Positions 1 to 11,219 of a DNA stretch of 60,000 bases are shown piece after piece. The notes beneath the pieces are model-generated. The model saw only the letters and a program-made list of their open reading frames with translations. It had not been told where the DNA came from and did not search any database. The DNA is from Cryptomeria japonica. Its lineage: Eukaryota; Streptophyta; Pinopsida; Cupressales; Cupressaceae. The number at the start of each line of letters is the position of its first letter. Position 1 is the first letter of the stretch. The DNA lies in the NCBI RefSeq assembly GCF_030272615.1, contig NC_081412.1, positions 688,270,083 through 688,330,082 of the forward strand, read 5' to 3'. The position numbers were made by a program, and so were the translations under genes.

Positions 1-662
1 CACTCAAACATCTATGTAGATGTGGGAAGATGGACTAAGATTCAAATGGTAAGGAGATTGATAAGCGAAAAAGGAATTAAAAGATCTGTGGATGTAGTTG
101 GGTTGAAGGTCATAATTGGTGTGTGTTTTTTGTGTAGGGATGATCGAATCGAGAGATATAGTATCTTTATGCGAAATTGAAAAAGATTGAAAAAGATTGG
201 ATTGGAAGATGAAGGTAGTATGATATTCCGAAGATTTAAGATATTTACTTAGTAATGTGGAAAAAGAGGGAAAATAATTATTTCTTTGCCCCCATAGTGA
301 AAAGCTTGTCATTGCTTTTGGTTTGTTAGATGGACCCTTAGAACGACTATTATAGTTGTTAAGAACCTTTGATATGTGTTAATTGGAACAGTTCAATGTA
401 AAAGTTATTTCCAAGATTGTTGAAAGAGAAATTGTTACGAGAGATGTAAATTGTTTCCATCATTCTAAATATGCATTCTTGGTGCTAAATGAAGTGTTCT
501 AGAAAATAAACTCATATTATAATATGTGCATTATATCACACCTATAATAATAATGTAGGTTGTTTTCAGTCTATAAAGAAACAAATTGGTTTTGTTTTGG
601 TTTTTGAATAATTAGCAATCTAGACAATGATGTTAGCTTCATAAAACTAGATGCATAGAGTG
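1..662. other. AT-rich flanking DNA, no gene seen
   Basis: This is A+T-rich sequence to the left of the LINE target duplication. The only open frame (about 100 codons on the minus strand) is low in complexity and has no recognisable motif. By position it is the pre-insertion host DNA that was once contiguous with the sequence starting at 21776. Confidence 0.5.
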
Positions 663-675
663 TATATAGATTGTT
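663..675. repeat. Left target-site duplication of the LINE (13 bp)
   Basis: The 13-mer TATATAGATTGTT here is repeated perfectly at 21763-21775. It lies next to the A-rich 3' end of the minus-strand LINE, seen on the plus strand as TTTGATTAAGGG. Length and position are as expected for target-primed reverse transcription. Confidence 0.82.
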
Positions 676-874
676 TTTGATTAAGGGAAAATAGGTTTTG
701 ATGGACCCCTTAAACCCATTACAACATTATATCAAAAGATAGCCATTAAAGCACAACGAAAAAGCAAGAGACAACAAATGTAGAAAAGACAGCTAACTAG
801 TAAACAAAAAGCCAGCAACAGAAAGACAACAAACAGGAAACGGGAAACAAGACCAATAGTAAAAAAAACTAAGG

Positions 875-2556
875 CTAGGTAAAGTTCTTAAGCAGCTCGA
901 CAGCTTCCAGCTCCAGTTGCTCTATGTTCTCAGCAGTCCCCTTGATTTCTTCAATCTCCTTGCTTTGGCTTTGCTTTTTTCTGGTGCTCGTGCGGGTTCT
1001 TCTACCATGACTGGTCTCCTTTTCTTTAGGGGTGTCTTCCTTCACCTCAATGGTGTCCCCAGAGGCGTTTTCCCCTTGATCACTATCAAGCTTGCTGATA
1101 AGAACCTTCATGCTTTCAGAGGCGGCCTTTAAGATCTTATGGCTTTGCTCCCTAATCTTTTTGAGCGTATTCTCAACCTCTTCCAGCCTTTTTTCAGTAG
1201 CTCCAGCTTTGTTTTCCAAGATTTGGAAGCTATTACGTTGGGCATTAATGATCTCCTCAGCATTACTCATTGCTCTGGTAAGTTCACTTAAACAATCAGG
1301 AAGGAAGCTAAATTTACCAATGCCAATAGCTTCTAAAGTCTCAATTTTACTAGATTCTTGGGTTTGTTTATCTTTTATGTTTGTAATTTCCTTCTGAACC
1401 CAAAGGAAAACCTTGTTGAAGCTGTCTATGCCATTTTTGAAAAATAGGTCAATATCTAGATGGGAGCCATCCTAGACCTTGTCTCCCACAGAATCCAAAT
1501 TCACCTCTAGACCCACCTCCTTCAAATCTGCACTCTTAACTTCCTTTATGGAGGTGTCCTTCCCAACTAGGCCCTTATCCTTAGAACTAGTCAAGAAGGG
1601 CGAATGACTCTTAGCTCCCACATCCTCATTTCTCAAAGTTTTCCCTTTATGTTTATGGCTAGAGAGGATTTGGACCTCCTCGTTGTCACTCTCCATATCA
1701 TCTTGAGTCTCGTCTTCCTCCTCATACTAGAGTTTTCATCATCCTCCCCCTTCTGCTTCTTTCTGGTTGACCCTTTACTATGATCCTCTTGCCTTGTTTT
1801 TCTTCTTCACTTGCTCGACCTAGCGATATGGGGGTCATCCTCAACATCAGTCTCAGTGTCGTAACCTTCACCATCATCATCATCTGAGTCATCCAATTCC
1901 TCGTCCGACTCAAAAACCTTTGCAATGTTCAGTTGAACCGTGGTATTCTCGATGTGAATGTACAAAATCACCATAAGACCCTCATGCATGGTAGGATTGG
2001 TTTTGGGATTGGAGATAGCATCCTTTATCCTAGAATTTAGGGCACAAAACAAATAATATGGGATAAGAATTTTCTCCTTATACCGAAAATGATAGAGAAT
2101 AACAAAATGATAGTTGTAAATCCTGGTAAATCTCCCATCTAAAGTAATAAATTCCATAATTGCAAACAAAACCCGTCGCCATATCATCTTAATTACCTTA
2201 GGGGAGTAGTAAGTGTGACTTCCCTTCACCAGTTTGGCTTTCTCCTTCTCATCCTTAGGGAATTTCTTCACTGCAACATCTGATAGGTTCCTATCCCTAT
2301 AGAATTTGATACCTTTCATGGGAAGTCCTGTAGCCTCAGCGATCATGGTCTCATTCACCTTGACCTTCCTACTTCCAATGGTAAAGGTGCCCTTATTCCA
2401 TCTCTTTTTTAAAATCCTTGTTATTTCCGACTGTCTCTCTTGCATTCTCTCCATAAAATTAGTCATTTTTTCTACTTGCAGCAAGGCCTAGACCTGGGGA
2501 CGGTCCCGCCATTTATCAATTTTAGCTGCCTTCGTTTGCTTGTGATGTCCTCCCAT
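875..2556 (-). pseudogene. LINE third ORF (ORF3), unknown function, acidic and coiled-coil
   Basis: The frame starts at the ATG at 2556 (MGGHHKQTKAAKIDKW...) and can be followed to the stop at 875, about 560 codons. It contains TAG stops at 2488-2490 and 1472-1474 and at least one frameshift between about 1700 and 1807. The first ~170 residues are a globular region with motifs such as EATGLPMKGIKFYRDR and LDGRFTRIYNYHFVILYHF. A run rich in Asp and Glu follows, then a Lys/Glu-rich stretch. The last ~130 residues (1270-875) have heptad-like coiled-coil character and a basic Arg/Lys patch. I do not recognise the family. It lies on the same strand as ORF2, inside the 13-bp target duplication, so it travels with the LINE. 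It could be a captured host gene or a gag-like accessory protein. Confidence 0.6.
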
Positions 2557-2799
2557 TTTCTTATCAATTTCTGTAACTGTAATTTCCTGCAAATATCACT
2601 CTTCATTGTGGACTTTCTAATTAACATGGAAGAAGCCTCTAGAAGCCAATGGATATTTCTAATGCTTCCGCTCCAAAAGGAAAAAAACACCCACAAAGCA
2701 TGCGAGATAATCCAGAAATTATTAATGTACCTACTTCTCAGCTGCATACAAAATTGTTTCATGATGCCACGACCACCCCTATCATCTCAGGAAATGATT

Positions 2800-5483
2800 T
2801 CAAATCCTGCCTTGCTTACCATGATATCTTTCATAATTTAAGATGTCACATGCCACTCGAGGGAGCTCCCCCTCGCTATTCCAAATCTTGATTTGCCCGC
2901 TTTGTACTGCCTCAATTGCGGTCGAGTTAGCACTCTTGTTGGCCTCTCTGTAATCATGAGAAATGTAGCACTGATCGAAACCCTCAAGCATCTCCCGGGC
3001 TGAGTCAATGATATGTTTAATCGTCCACGAGGGTTGGTGTTTACCAAGGAGGTAATTGATGATGTTTTTTGAATCCCCCTCTAGCCATAACAATTTGACT
3101 CCCAAGTTGTGTGCTAGTTTGATAGCTTGGAGGGTGTCCATAGCTTCAGCCAGATGATTAGTCTGGTTTTCCAAGGGAAAGTTCACCGCCCCAATGCAAA
3201 AGCCAACACTATTCCAGATAACTCCACCACAACCAGCAGGCCCTAGGTTCCCTTTAGCAGCCCCATCAAAGTTAGCCTTAAACCAGTCATTAGGAGGAAA
3301 AGACCAGCTGCACATACTTCTTTTGATTTGGTTGCTATTGATGTCCATGTAGGCTGGGATATTCCAGCTATTTAAAACATCAAAATCCTCCATACTTTTG
3401 TAGTAATGATCTCCCCTAGCCATCACATTCTCAAAAAAATTGTATTTTATCTTAGCTCAAAGCACCTCAGAGGGGTTACTATCATTCCTGAAGATTCTAT
3501 TATTCCTTTCTTTCCAGATACCTCAAAGGATATGTGGAAAGGAAAACTTCCATAAATTTCTTATGGTCGGATTGTTTGTATTGCAATACCAACTCCTGAA
3601 ACAATCTTGAATCTCCTCTGGGAATACCCAATTCAAACCCCAATGCTGAAAAAACATAGCCCAGATAGGTTGGACATAAGGATAGCAATTAAAAATGTGG
3701 CTCATAGATTCCTCATCATTGAAACAAAGATAACATCTATTGGGGATGTAGAAAACCCTCTTTCTCAAGTTATTTGTGGTTAGAATCTTATTTTGATAAA
3801 GAATCCATAAAAAAAAATTAAATTTTAGGGGTCAAACCTGAATGCTAGGCCTTAGCCCAACAGGGGCTAGGGTCTTGAGACTAAGCCAACATAAGAATAG
3901 AAGACGCCACAGAGTAAATCCCTGAAGAGATACTGCTCCACACCAGGTGGTCCTCCCTTCTAGGAATTAAATTGCATGGTTGATCACTAAGTTTACCTGC
4001 TTTAGGTTGGGATCAATAGAGTTGAGGTCCACCCACTTTTGATCTCTCTAGTAATCAACAACTTTAACACCGAACTTATCCTTGCATGTCTGGATGATCG
4101 TCTGAGAAACACAATTATTATTGAGAGGAGCTTCTCCAATCCAAGCATCATCCCAGAAATCCACCTTCCTGCCATTACTTATGGCCCAAACTTACAATAC
4201 CTTTAGCATGGATAACACTATTCCAAATAGTAGAGCCACTCGGTATCTGATCAGAGGCAAGGAAATCTTCCATGGTAAGGATCACATGTAAGTATTTAGC
4301 CTTCTAGATATCATTCGGCTCGCCATTTCCTTGATAGATTCTCCAAATTTGTTTGGCCAGAAGGGTCTTATTCAAGGTTCTAATATTTCTTAATCTCAGA
4401 CCCCCCACCTTTTTGGGTTTGCAGACATTCTCCCAGGCAATAAGGGCAACTCTCTTCTTCTCCTCAACCTTGGACCAGAGGAAATCTTTCTAAATTTTCT
4501 CAATAGCATCAGCAAATTTTCCAAGAATTTTGAATAGGCTTAAAGCATAAACCGGAAGACTCTGGAGAGAAGATTTTAAAAGATGGATTTTACCAACTTG
4601 ACTAAGAAGGGTCCCTTTCCAACTAGCCATCTTCCTATTGAATCTATCAACAAGACTGTTCCAAAACAAATCCGTAGGTTTCTTATCCAAAGGAAGACCC
4701 GGGTAAATAGATGGGGGCTTTCCAATTTGGCAACCAAGGATCCGGTCCATCCTATTCAGTCTGTCCTCCAGGGTGTTGAAGAAGAAAACAAAGCTTTTCT
4801 CCCAATTAATTGTTTGACCCGAAGCAGAGCTATAAACTTTGAGAAGGTTCTTCATAGTAGAAGCTTCTTTGATCGATGAAGTGTCCATTAAGATGGTATC
4901 ATCAACAAATTACTGGTGGGAATAGGCTTTGAAACTAGAAGAGGGATAGAATCCCAATAGAAGACCCTTAGAAACAAATTTTATAATAAATCTACCCAGA
5001 CATTCAGCCAGAATAATGCAGAGAATAGGGGAGATGGGATCCCCCTGCCTAATGCCCCTAGAAGTTTTAAAGAAGGGGGAAGGCACACCATTCACAATGA
5101 CAGAGAAATAAGGAGTCGATATAAGTTGGTCAATCAACTAAATAAACCTATTACAAAAGCCAAAAGCACCAAGCACCTTACCCAAGAAGCCCCAATCCAC
5201 ACGATCATAGGCTTTAGACAAGTCCAACTTCATCAAGAATCCTTGTTTCTTTGATTCCACCAGCAAGTTTATGTTTTCATGAATAGTAATGATAGAGTCA
5301 AGGATTTGTCTACCAGGAATGAAGCCACTCTGTTGGGGCGATATTATAGAAGGGAGAATCATTACCAGTCTACTAGTAACCACTTTCGAGATAATTTTAT
5401 AGAAAGAATTGCATAAACTTATTGATTGAAATTGATCCATGGAATCAGCCCTAGGACGTTTGGGAATCAGAACTAGAAAAGTA
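2800..5483 (-). pseudogene. LINE ORF2, 3' half: reverse transcriptase, zf-RVT, RNase H
   Basis: This is the C-terminal part of the LINE polymerase, read from 5483 down to the stop at 2800. RT motifs run in order: SGFIPGRQILDS, the catalytic DLSKAYDRVDW, the RQGDPISPILC block, then FVDDTIL around 4890-4910. A zf-RVT region at 3523-3768 shows CYLCFNDEESMSHIFNCYP. RNase H follows at 2800-3426 (NFDGAAKGNLGPAGCGGVI, LEGDSKNII and the late HDYREANKSAN block). Stops at 4910-4912 (TAA just before FVDD) and 5138-5140, plus frameshifts between 3770 and 4490, disable it. Residues PTFLVLIPKRP at the upper end continue exactly from LELNAT at 18523-18540, showing where the DNA transposon split the gene. 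Confidence 0.88.
5480..5483. repeat. Left target-site duplication of the DNA transposon (AGTA)
   Basis: AGTA here is repeated at 18523-18526 on the other side of the inserted element. Deleting the element and one AGTA rejoins the LINE reverse transcriptase in frame. A 5-bp reading (AGTAG) is also possible, but 4 bp lets the inverted repeats align without a gap. Confidence 0.7.
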
Positions 5484-5513
5484 GGGTATGTGCAGGATCA
5501 TGGTGTGCCAAAA
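5484..5513 (+). repeat. Left terminal inverted repeat of the DNA transposon
   Basis: About 30 bp that pair with 18493-18522 in inverted orientation with about five mismatches. The shared core is GTGCAGGATCA, and both ends also share GCCAAAA. A weaker match continues inward (AGTGGCAATG here, AGTGGCGATG on the right). Confidence 0.78.
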
Positions 5514-5735
5514 CAGGCCCTTAAGTGGCAATGAAATTTTAGAAAATCAGAGTTATGCAACTTGACATGAAAATTTGAATAAGTTGTGAACATTATTTTT
5601 AAAATATGTAAGAAGAGAATATATAGAAAATTGAATGTAGTTTCTAAGCTATTAGCTGTTTTTTGGAAAAAGAAAATCCTATTTGATGAAAATTTCAAAT
5701 TTCAATGCAGTGGTACTAAAATTTCAGGAAAAAAA

Positions 5736-6010
5736 TAAGAAGTAGACGTATGTCTGACCACCCTAATCACAATGAAAACTTAATATTTTTTTATAATATT
5801 TATACTATAAGTATTAGACTCATGTTCGGATGTGACACATATTTTTTTTTAATTTTTTATAAATTAAATAATTATTTATGAATTTTTTACTACAACTTTT
5901 CAGAAATTCAGAAACTCCTACGTTTGACCACCTTAACTTGGTCAAAACCTTATGAAATTTTTTTAAAATTTTTTTTCCCTATAGTAGACAAAACATAGGA
6001 TGTGACGCAT
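5736..6010 (+). repeat. Subterminal imperfect direct duplication
   Basis: A block beginning near GACGTATGTCTGACCACCCTAA and ending ATGTGACACAT recurs about 180 bp later as CCTACGTTTGACCACCTTAA ... ATGTGACGCAT, with T-rich filler. It lies in the left subterminal region of the DNA transposon, where transposase-binding repeats are often found. That role is inference. Confidence 0.5.
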
Positions 6011-6519
6011 GCTTCAGTTTCAAAAAATGTTATACCGTTTGAAAGTTATGAGTGTTTTTCAATCAGTATATCAATCAGGACTATTGTCAGAATTCAATTA
6101 GAAAATAAATAATAATTATTTATTAAAGTCGAAATAAGACAAGCCTTATATTGTTGGAAAGCTGGGAACGTCCTTAAAAAACCCTTTTTGTTTTATCAAT
6201 TTTGGCTACAAAAAAAGTCGTCAGCCACCAGTGTAAAGTCTGGAAAATCAAGGAATACTGAAAAACACATTTTTTTGGTTGACTTTCTAGGCTTGTCACT
6301 TCCAAGCCAAATGCCAAAGCATTCTTGAGCCGAAATTTGAAATTTGAAAATTTGACAGCAAAAATCGAATATCCGATAAAATCCAATATCCAATTTTATT
6401 ACAAAAATTTGTGGTCCCCAAAGAATTTCTCGTTGCCGCCATTTATCTAGTAAACTGCCACATGGCAGAAATCTGATATCCGATTAAATCAGATATCGGA
6501 TTTTATTAGCTATATTTTA

Positions 6520-6699
6520 GAGAGAGGGAGAGAGAATAAGAGGGAGAGAGGGAGAAAGAGAGAGGCAGAGAGACAGAGAGAGAGGAGAGGGAGAGAGAGA
6601 GAGAGAGAGGGAGAGGGAGAGAGGGAGAGAGAGAGAGGAGAGAGAGAGAGAGAGGGAGAGAGAGAGAGGTGGAGAGGGAGGTGGAGAGAGAGAGAGAGA
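6520..6699 (+). repeat. (GA)n / GAGGG purine-rich tract
   Basis: About 180 bp of GAGA with frequent GGG interruptions. It forms the inner edge of the left foldback arm and is mirrored by a shorter (CT)n tract at 7951-7984. Confidence 0.9.
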
Positions 6700-7947
6700 C
6701 CATATAACCCCTAACAACACAATTTTGTGTCTTAAGGGGTCCTATGGTGTTGTTAGGGGTCATATGGTGTCTTGGGACACCATAGGACCCCTTAAGACAC
6801 CAAATCATGTCGTTAGGGGTCATATGGTGTCCTAAGGGGTCATATGGTGTCCCATGAACCCATATGACCTCTTAGGACACCATATGACCCCTAACGACAT
6901 GATTTGGTGTCTTAAGGGGTCCTATGGTCTCTTAGGACACCATATGACCCCTAATGACACCATATTGGGTCGCTTTGGATCATATTGTGTCCTAAGGGGT
7001 CATATTGTGGCCTATGACCCCTTAGGACACCATATGACCCCTAACGACATGATTTGGTGTCTTAAGGGGTCCTATGGTGTTGTTAGGGGTCATATGGTGT
7101 CTGTAGGGGTCATATGGTGTATTGGGACACCATAGGACCCCTTAGGACACAATATGACCCAAAGCGACCCAATATGGTGTCATTAGGGGTTATATGGTGT
7201 CCTAAGAGGTCATAAGGGTTCATGGGACACCATATGACCGCTATGGACACCATATGACCCCTTAAGACACCAAATCATGTTGTTAGGGGTCATATTGTGT
7301 CTTACAGGGTCGTAGGACATAATATGACCCCTAACAACATGATTTGGTGACTTAAGGGGTCCTATGGTGTCCCAAGACACCATATGACCCCTAACGACAC
7401 CATTGGACCCCTTAAGACACCAAATCATGTCGTTAGGGGTCATATTGTGTCCTACAACCCCGTAAGACACAATATGACCCCTAACGACATGATTTGGTGT
7501 CTTAAGGGGTCCTATGATGTTGTTAGGGGTCATATGGTGTCCATAGGGGTCATATGGTGTCTTGTGACACCATAGGACCCCTTAAGACACAATATGACCC
7601 CTTAGGACACAATATGACCCCAAGCAACCCAATATGGTGTCATTAGGGGTCATATTGTGTCCTAAGAGGTCATAAGGGTTCATGGGACACCATATGACCC
7701 CTATGGACACCATATGACCACTAACGACACCATACGACCCCTTAAGATACCAAATCATGTCGTTAGGGGTCATATTGTGTCTTACGGGGTCGTAGGACAC
7801 AATATGACCCCTAACGACATGATTTGGTGTCTTAAGGGGTCCTATGGTGTTGATAGGGGTCATATGGTGTCCATAGGGGTCATATTGTGTCCCATGAACC
7901 CTTATGACACCATATGACCCCTAATGACACCATATTGGGTCGCTTTG
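6700..7947. repeat. Satellite of ~20-30-bp CATATGACCCCT units in both orientations
   Basis: Units such as GACACCATATGACCCCTAA, TGTCGTTAGGGGTCATATG and CTTAAGGGGTCCTATGGTGT alternate between strands. CCATATGG is palindromic and AGGGGTC pairs with GACCCCT. Open frames on both strands translate to the same peptide words (MTPNDMIWCLKGSYG), which shows inversion symmetry and not coding. Confidence 0.9.

Positions 7948-7950
<3 letters not shown>

Positions 7951-7984
<34 letters not shown>
7951..7984 (+). repeat. (CT)n microsatellite
   Basis: A nearly pure CT run that mirrors the GA tract at 6520-6699 and adjoins the right foldback arm. Confidence 0.92.
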
Positions 7985-7985
<1 letters not shown>

Positions 7986-8316
7986 AAATATGACTAATAA
8001 AATCCAATATCCGATTTAATCAGATATCGGATATTTGCCATGTGGCAGTTTACTTAATAAATGGTGGCAAAGAGAAATTTTTGGGGGACCAAAAAATTTT
8101 TGTAATAAAATTGGATATCCGATTTCAGTACAAAAAACCAAGAAAAAAGGGTTTGTGGGCCATTTTGTAGATTCCAATGGCCCACAGTCTACATATTCTA
8201 TTTTTTGTTAGGGATCACGAGTTTTCAGATAGCTAGAGACAAATTTGTGCTTTTGGGAGATTCTTAAAGGGAAAACTTACATTGTCAATCACGAAGGAGC
8301 ATATGCGTGGAGGGAA

Positions 8317-11219
8317 ATGGGGAGTAGTAGTCGTCGGAAGTCTAAACGCAAAAGAAAACTTTCAAATGACCAAATTGAAGTGTTTAGAGAAAGAGATAGA
8401 GAATGTCATAGGAGGAGAAGACAAGGTATGTTAAATATTGCTAATGTTACTTCAATTGAAGAGGAAATTGAATTTGAAAATGTGCCACAAGTTATTGAAA
8501 ATGAAAATGTATATTTTGAAAGTGAAAATATTGAAAATTTTGAAAATGTTGAAAGTGATAATGAAAATGCTCAACATGTGGAAAATTTTGACATAGGAGG
8601 TGAAAATGTGGAAAACTTTAACATTGAAGGTGGAATTGCTCAACCAAGTGAACCATATGTAACACCTAATTACTTTAAAAATGAAGACCCTCTCATGGAT
8701 GAAAGACAAATTTCAAATCCAAGACCTTCAAGAACCCCAAAATGGTTATTTGAAATCGATGAGAACATTATTGTGAATCTTGAAGGCAAGAGGTCAACAA
8801 GAACTGTTCGGTTGTGGGCTAAACAAATTTTCAACCAAAATTTTAGCAATAAGACATTGACCGAGCAATGCCAACTCTTTGTTCAATTGCTAAAGATGAT
8901 AAAGATGAGACCATTGCTAAACAAATTGAAGATTCGTATGAACAAGAAGATAGAGAGAAATTCTATTATTGCAAAAAATCTATTTGACACTCTCAATTCT
9001 ATTGGAAAGAATACCAAAGAAAGAGATAAGAGAGCCACTCGAAGAGTGATTAGAACCTCCTTAGTAAGCCATCAATTGAGGAAGGCTCGTCAAATGAGAC
9101 AAACTTGTGTTGATTTTAACATAAACTGTAAAACTTTGGATAGAGCACTTGCACGAAGACAAAGACTTGACGATCCACTTCAACAAGATACATGGGCATT
9201 TGGTGGGAGGCTTCCACGCGTTGATAGAAAGTTGACTGACAATGTGAAGGAAGAGATTCAACAATTTTGGCACTCTAATTCTAGAGTTTCACCCAATGTA
9301 AAGGATGTTTTGAAATTAAGAATTGGCAACTGAGACCGCACACCACATCCTAAACATTTCTTGGAATCAAGCCAAACAATGTTGTACAATTTTTTTTGTG
9401 AATTACATCCAACTTTGAAAATATCACAAAGGGCCTTTGAATCTTTGAAACCATTTTATTGTGTTCCTCTTAAGATTCACAATACTTGTTGTTGCAAGTA
9501 CCATGTGGAGTTTTCAATGTACCATGAACTTTTATGTCATATTCGTTCTACGATGCATACTAATGAGATGTTGCATGAGTGTGGTGCAATTCTATTTCCG
9601 AGATTATCAAGAGACTTGCAAGATCTATTTTTATGCCCTAGAGATGATGGTTGCTATTTCTATAGAAATGATTGTTTGAATGAGAAGTGCTCAGAATGTG
9701 GTGGGTTGTCAAAGTTTGTTTCATGTTTTCATGAGGGCAGTGAACATGAGTTTGAAAATAATTATGTTGAGAAAAAAAGATACGAGACAGTGAAATATAC
9801 TTTGAAGAGTGGAGGTGAAGGTTCTAGATGCAAATTAGTCTCAAGAGAAGTGAGTATTTCTAATTTTATTTTGGATTTTAAGGAAAATCTTTTCTACAAG
9901 TATGCAAGGCACACCCATAGGTCTCAGTGGTTGGATCAACAGTTCAGGATGTGTAAGAACTCTTTCTCGATTGGCACTATTGTATCGGTGGTTGATTTTG
10001 CAGAGAACTATACATTGCAACCACATAATGAGGTATAGTCTCAGTCCTACAATTTAGTCCAGATTGCTATTTTTGTTCACATTACATATAGACATGCTCC
10101 TGATAGTACAGAAGAGGACAGGAAGATAATCAGGGAGCATCATTTTTATATGAGTGATGATAGATCACACTCCTCTGAGTATGTGCAACATTTTTTCGAG
10201 AATTTTTTTGAGTTCTTGCATGAGAAAGATATTGTAATTGACCGACATATAATATGGTTAGATAACTGTACGGGTCAATTCAAGAATGCCCATATATTTT
10301 ATTGGTTGAGTAGAATGCATGTGGAGAGGCGTATACCTCATATTTGGTGTTTTTTTGAGGCAGGGCATGGGAAGGGAGAGCATGATGGAGCAGGTGCATG
10401 TTTGAAGAGAGCTCTAGTTAAGGAGCAATTGAGGATTTCAAGTGCAAATTTCTTTGATGCACGTTCTATTTTGATTGGTGTAGTTCAACATTGTCACATG
10501 GAGGTAGTCTTGATTCAATAGTGAGAAGATTCTTTTGGTTGGTTGAGGAGGGAACAGTGGGAGATAGATTGGATTGTCAAACAATTAAAGATTCTTCAAA
10601 AATGCATTCATTTCTCAGCCCAGATGCAAGTAAATGGACCATTTGGACACGAGCGTTGGCTTGTTTTTGTCAGAGTTGTCTTCGGTGTGATTGGGATCAG
10701 TGCGACTCAAGTGAGTGGGTTGATACGTGGGTTCCCCACTATCTAACTCCTTTATCTCAAACAATATCCTTGTCAATCGATGACATGGAAAGTTCACTTG
10801 AGTATGATCGTCTATCAGATCTTGTACAGCCAGGACATGTTTTTGCAGTTGTTGCACCGCAAGGGAATGAAGAGAGATCAAAATATTGGTTGGCACGGTG
10901 TGTATAGGGAAAAAAAAAGCTAACAGAACCAATGACAGATGATGATGGGTTCACATATCCTATAGGTTCAGTTGTTGTTGTGGGAACTTGGTTGCGAACA
11001 TACATGATTACAAAGAATGGCATACCTGCATTTGAAGACTATGAGAGACACAAAACCATTATAATGTATTCACACCTTATTATAGCTACAAATGTCAAGT
11101 TGTTGAAGCATCAAGCAAAACCGAAGACCAAAAAGCTATGGACAGTGACCACTGCTGATCATGAAGCAATACTGGATACTCTTAAACAAAGAGATGACCC
11201 TTCAGGCACACTTGAGTAG
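8317..11219 (+). pseudogene. Transposase of the DNA transposon (DFAENY / DNCTGQFK / HGKG type), broken
   Basis: I start it at the ATG at 8317 (MGSSSRRKSKRKRKLSND), followed by a basic N-terminus that could bind DNA or target the nucleus. About 965 codons can be followed. A Cys/His-rich segment lies at about 9480-9720 (CVPLKIHNTCCCKYHVEF, CLNEKCSECGG). The likely catalytic blocks are VVDFAENY near 9985, IWLDNCTGQFKNAHIFYW near 10250 and FFEAGHGKGEHDGAGACLKR near 10360, which supply three conserved Asp residues. Stops occur at 9331 (TGA), 10036 (TAG) and about 10906 (TAG), with a frame change near 10485-10500. These motifs belong to a cut-and-paste transposase group with HGKG-x-x-DG signatures. 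Sola-like is my best but unsure guess. Confidence 0.7.

Larger units (their letters stand above)
6385..8120. repeat. Foldback structure: ~150-bp inverted arms around (GA)n, satellite and (CT)n
   Basis: The arm at about 6385-6540 reads into (GA)n. Its reverse complement is found at about 7965-8120, adjoining (CT)n. Shared landmarks, read in opposite orientation, are CCAATTTTATTACAAAAATTT, AAACTGCCACATGGCA, ATCAGATATCGGAT and ATATTTTAGAGAGAG. The ~1.25-kb satellite between them is itself made of sequences in both orientations. The block resembles a foldback element or a long inverted repeat. I found no separate target duplication, so it may be a native part of the DNA transposon. Confidence 0.75.

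Noticed and set aside
6506-7917. Several open frames of 60-107 codons on both strands
   Set aside because: They are translations of the satellite and GA tract; the same peptide words appear on both strands, which reflects inverted repeats.
6700-7947. Possible CRISPR-like array because of regular repeats
   Set aside because: Repeats are contiguous, in both orientations, without unique spacers, and the DNA is plant.
9361-10038. Separate gene starting at a TTG
   Set aside because: It is in the same frame as the upstream piece and separated only by a TGA, so it is part of one broken transposase.
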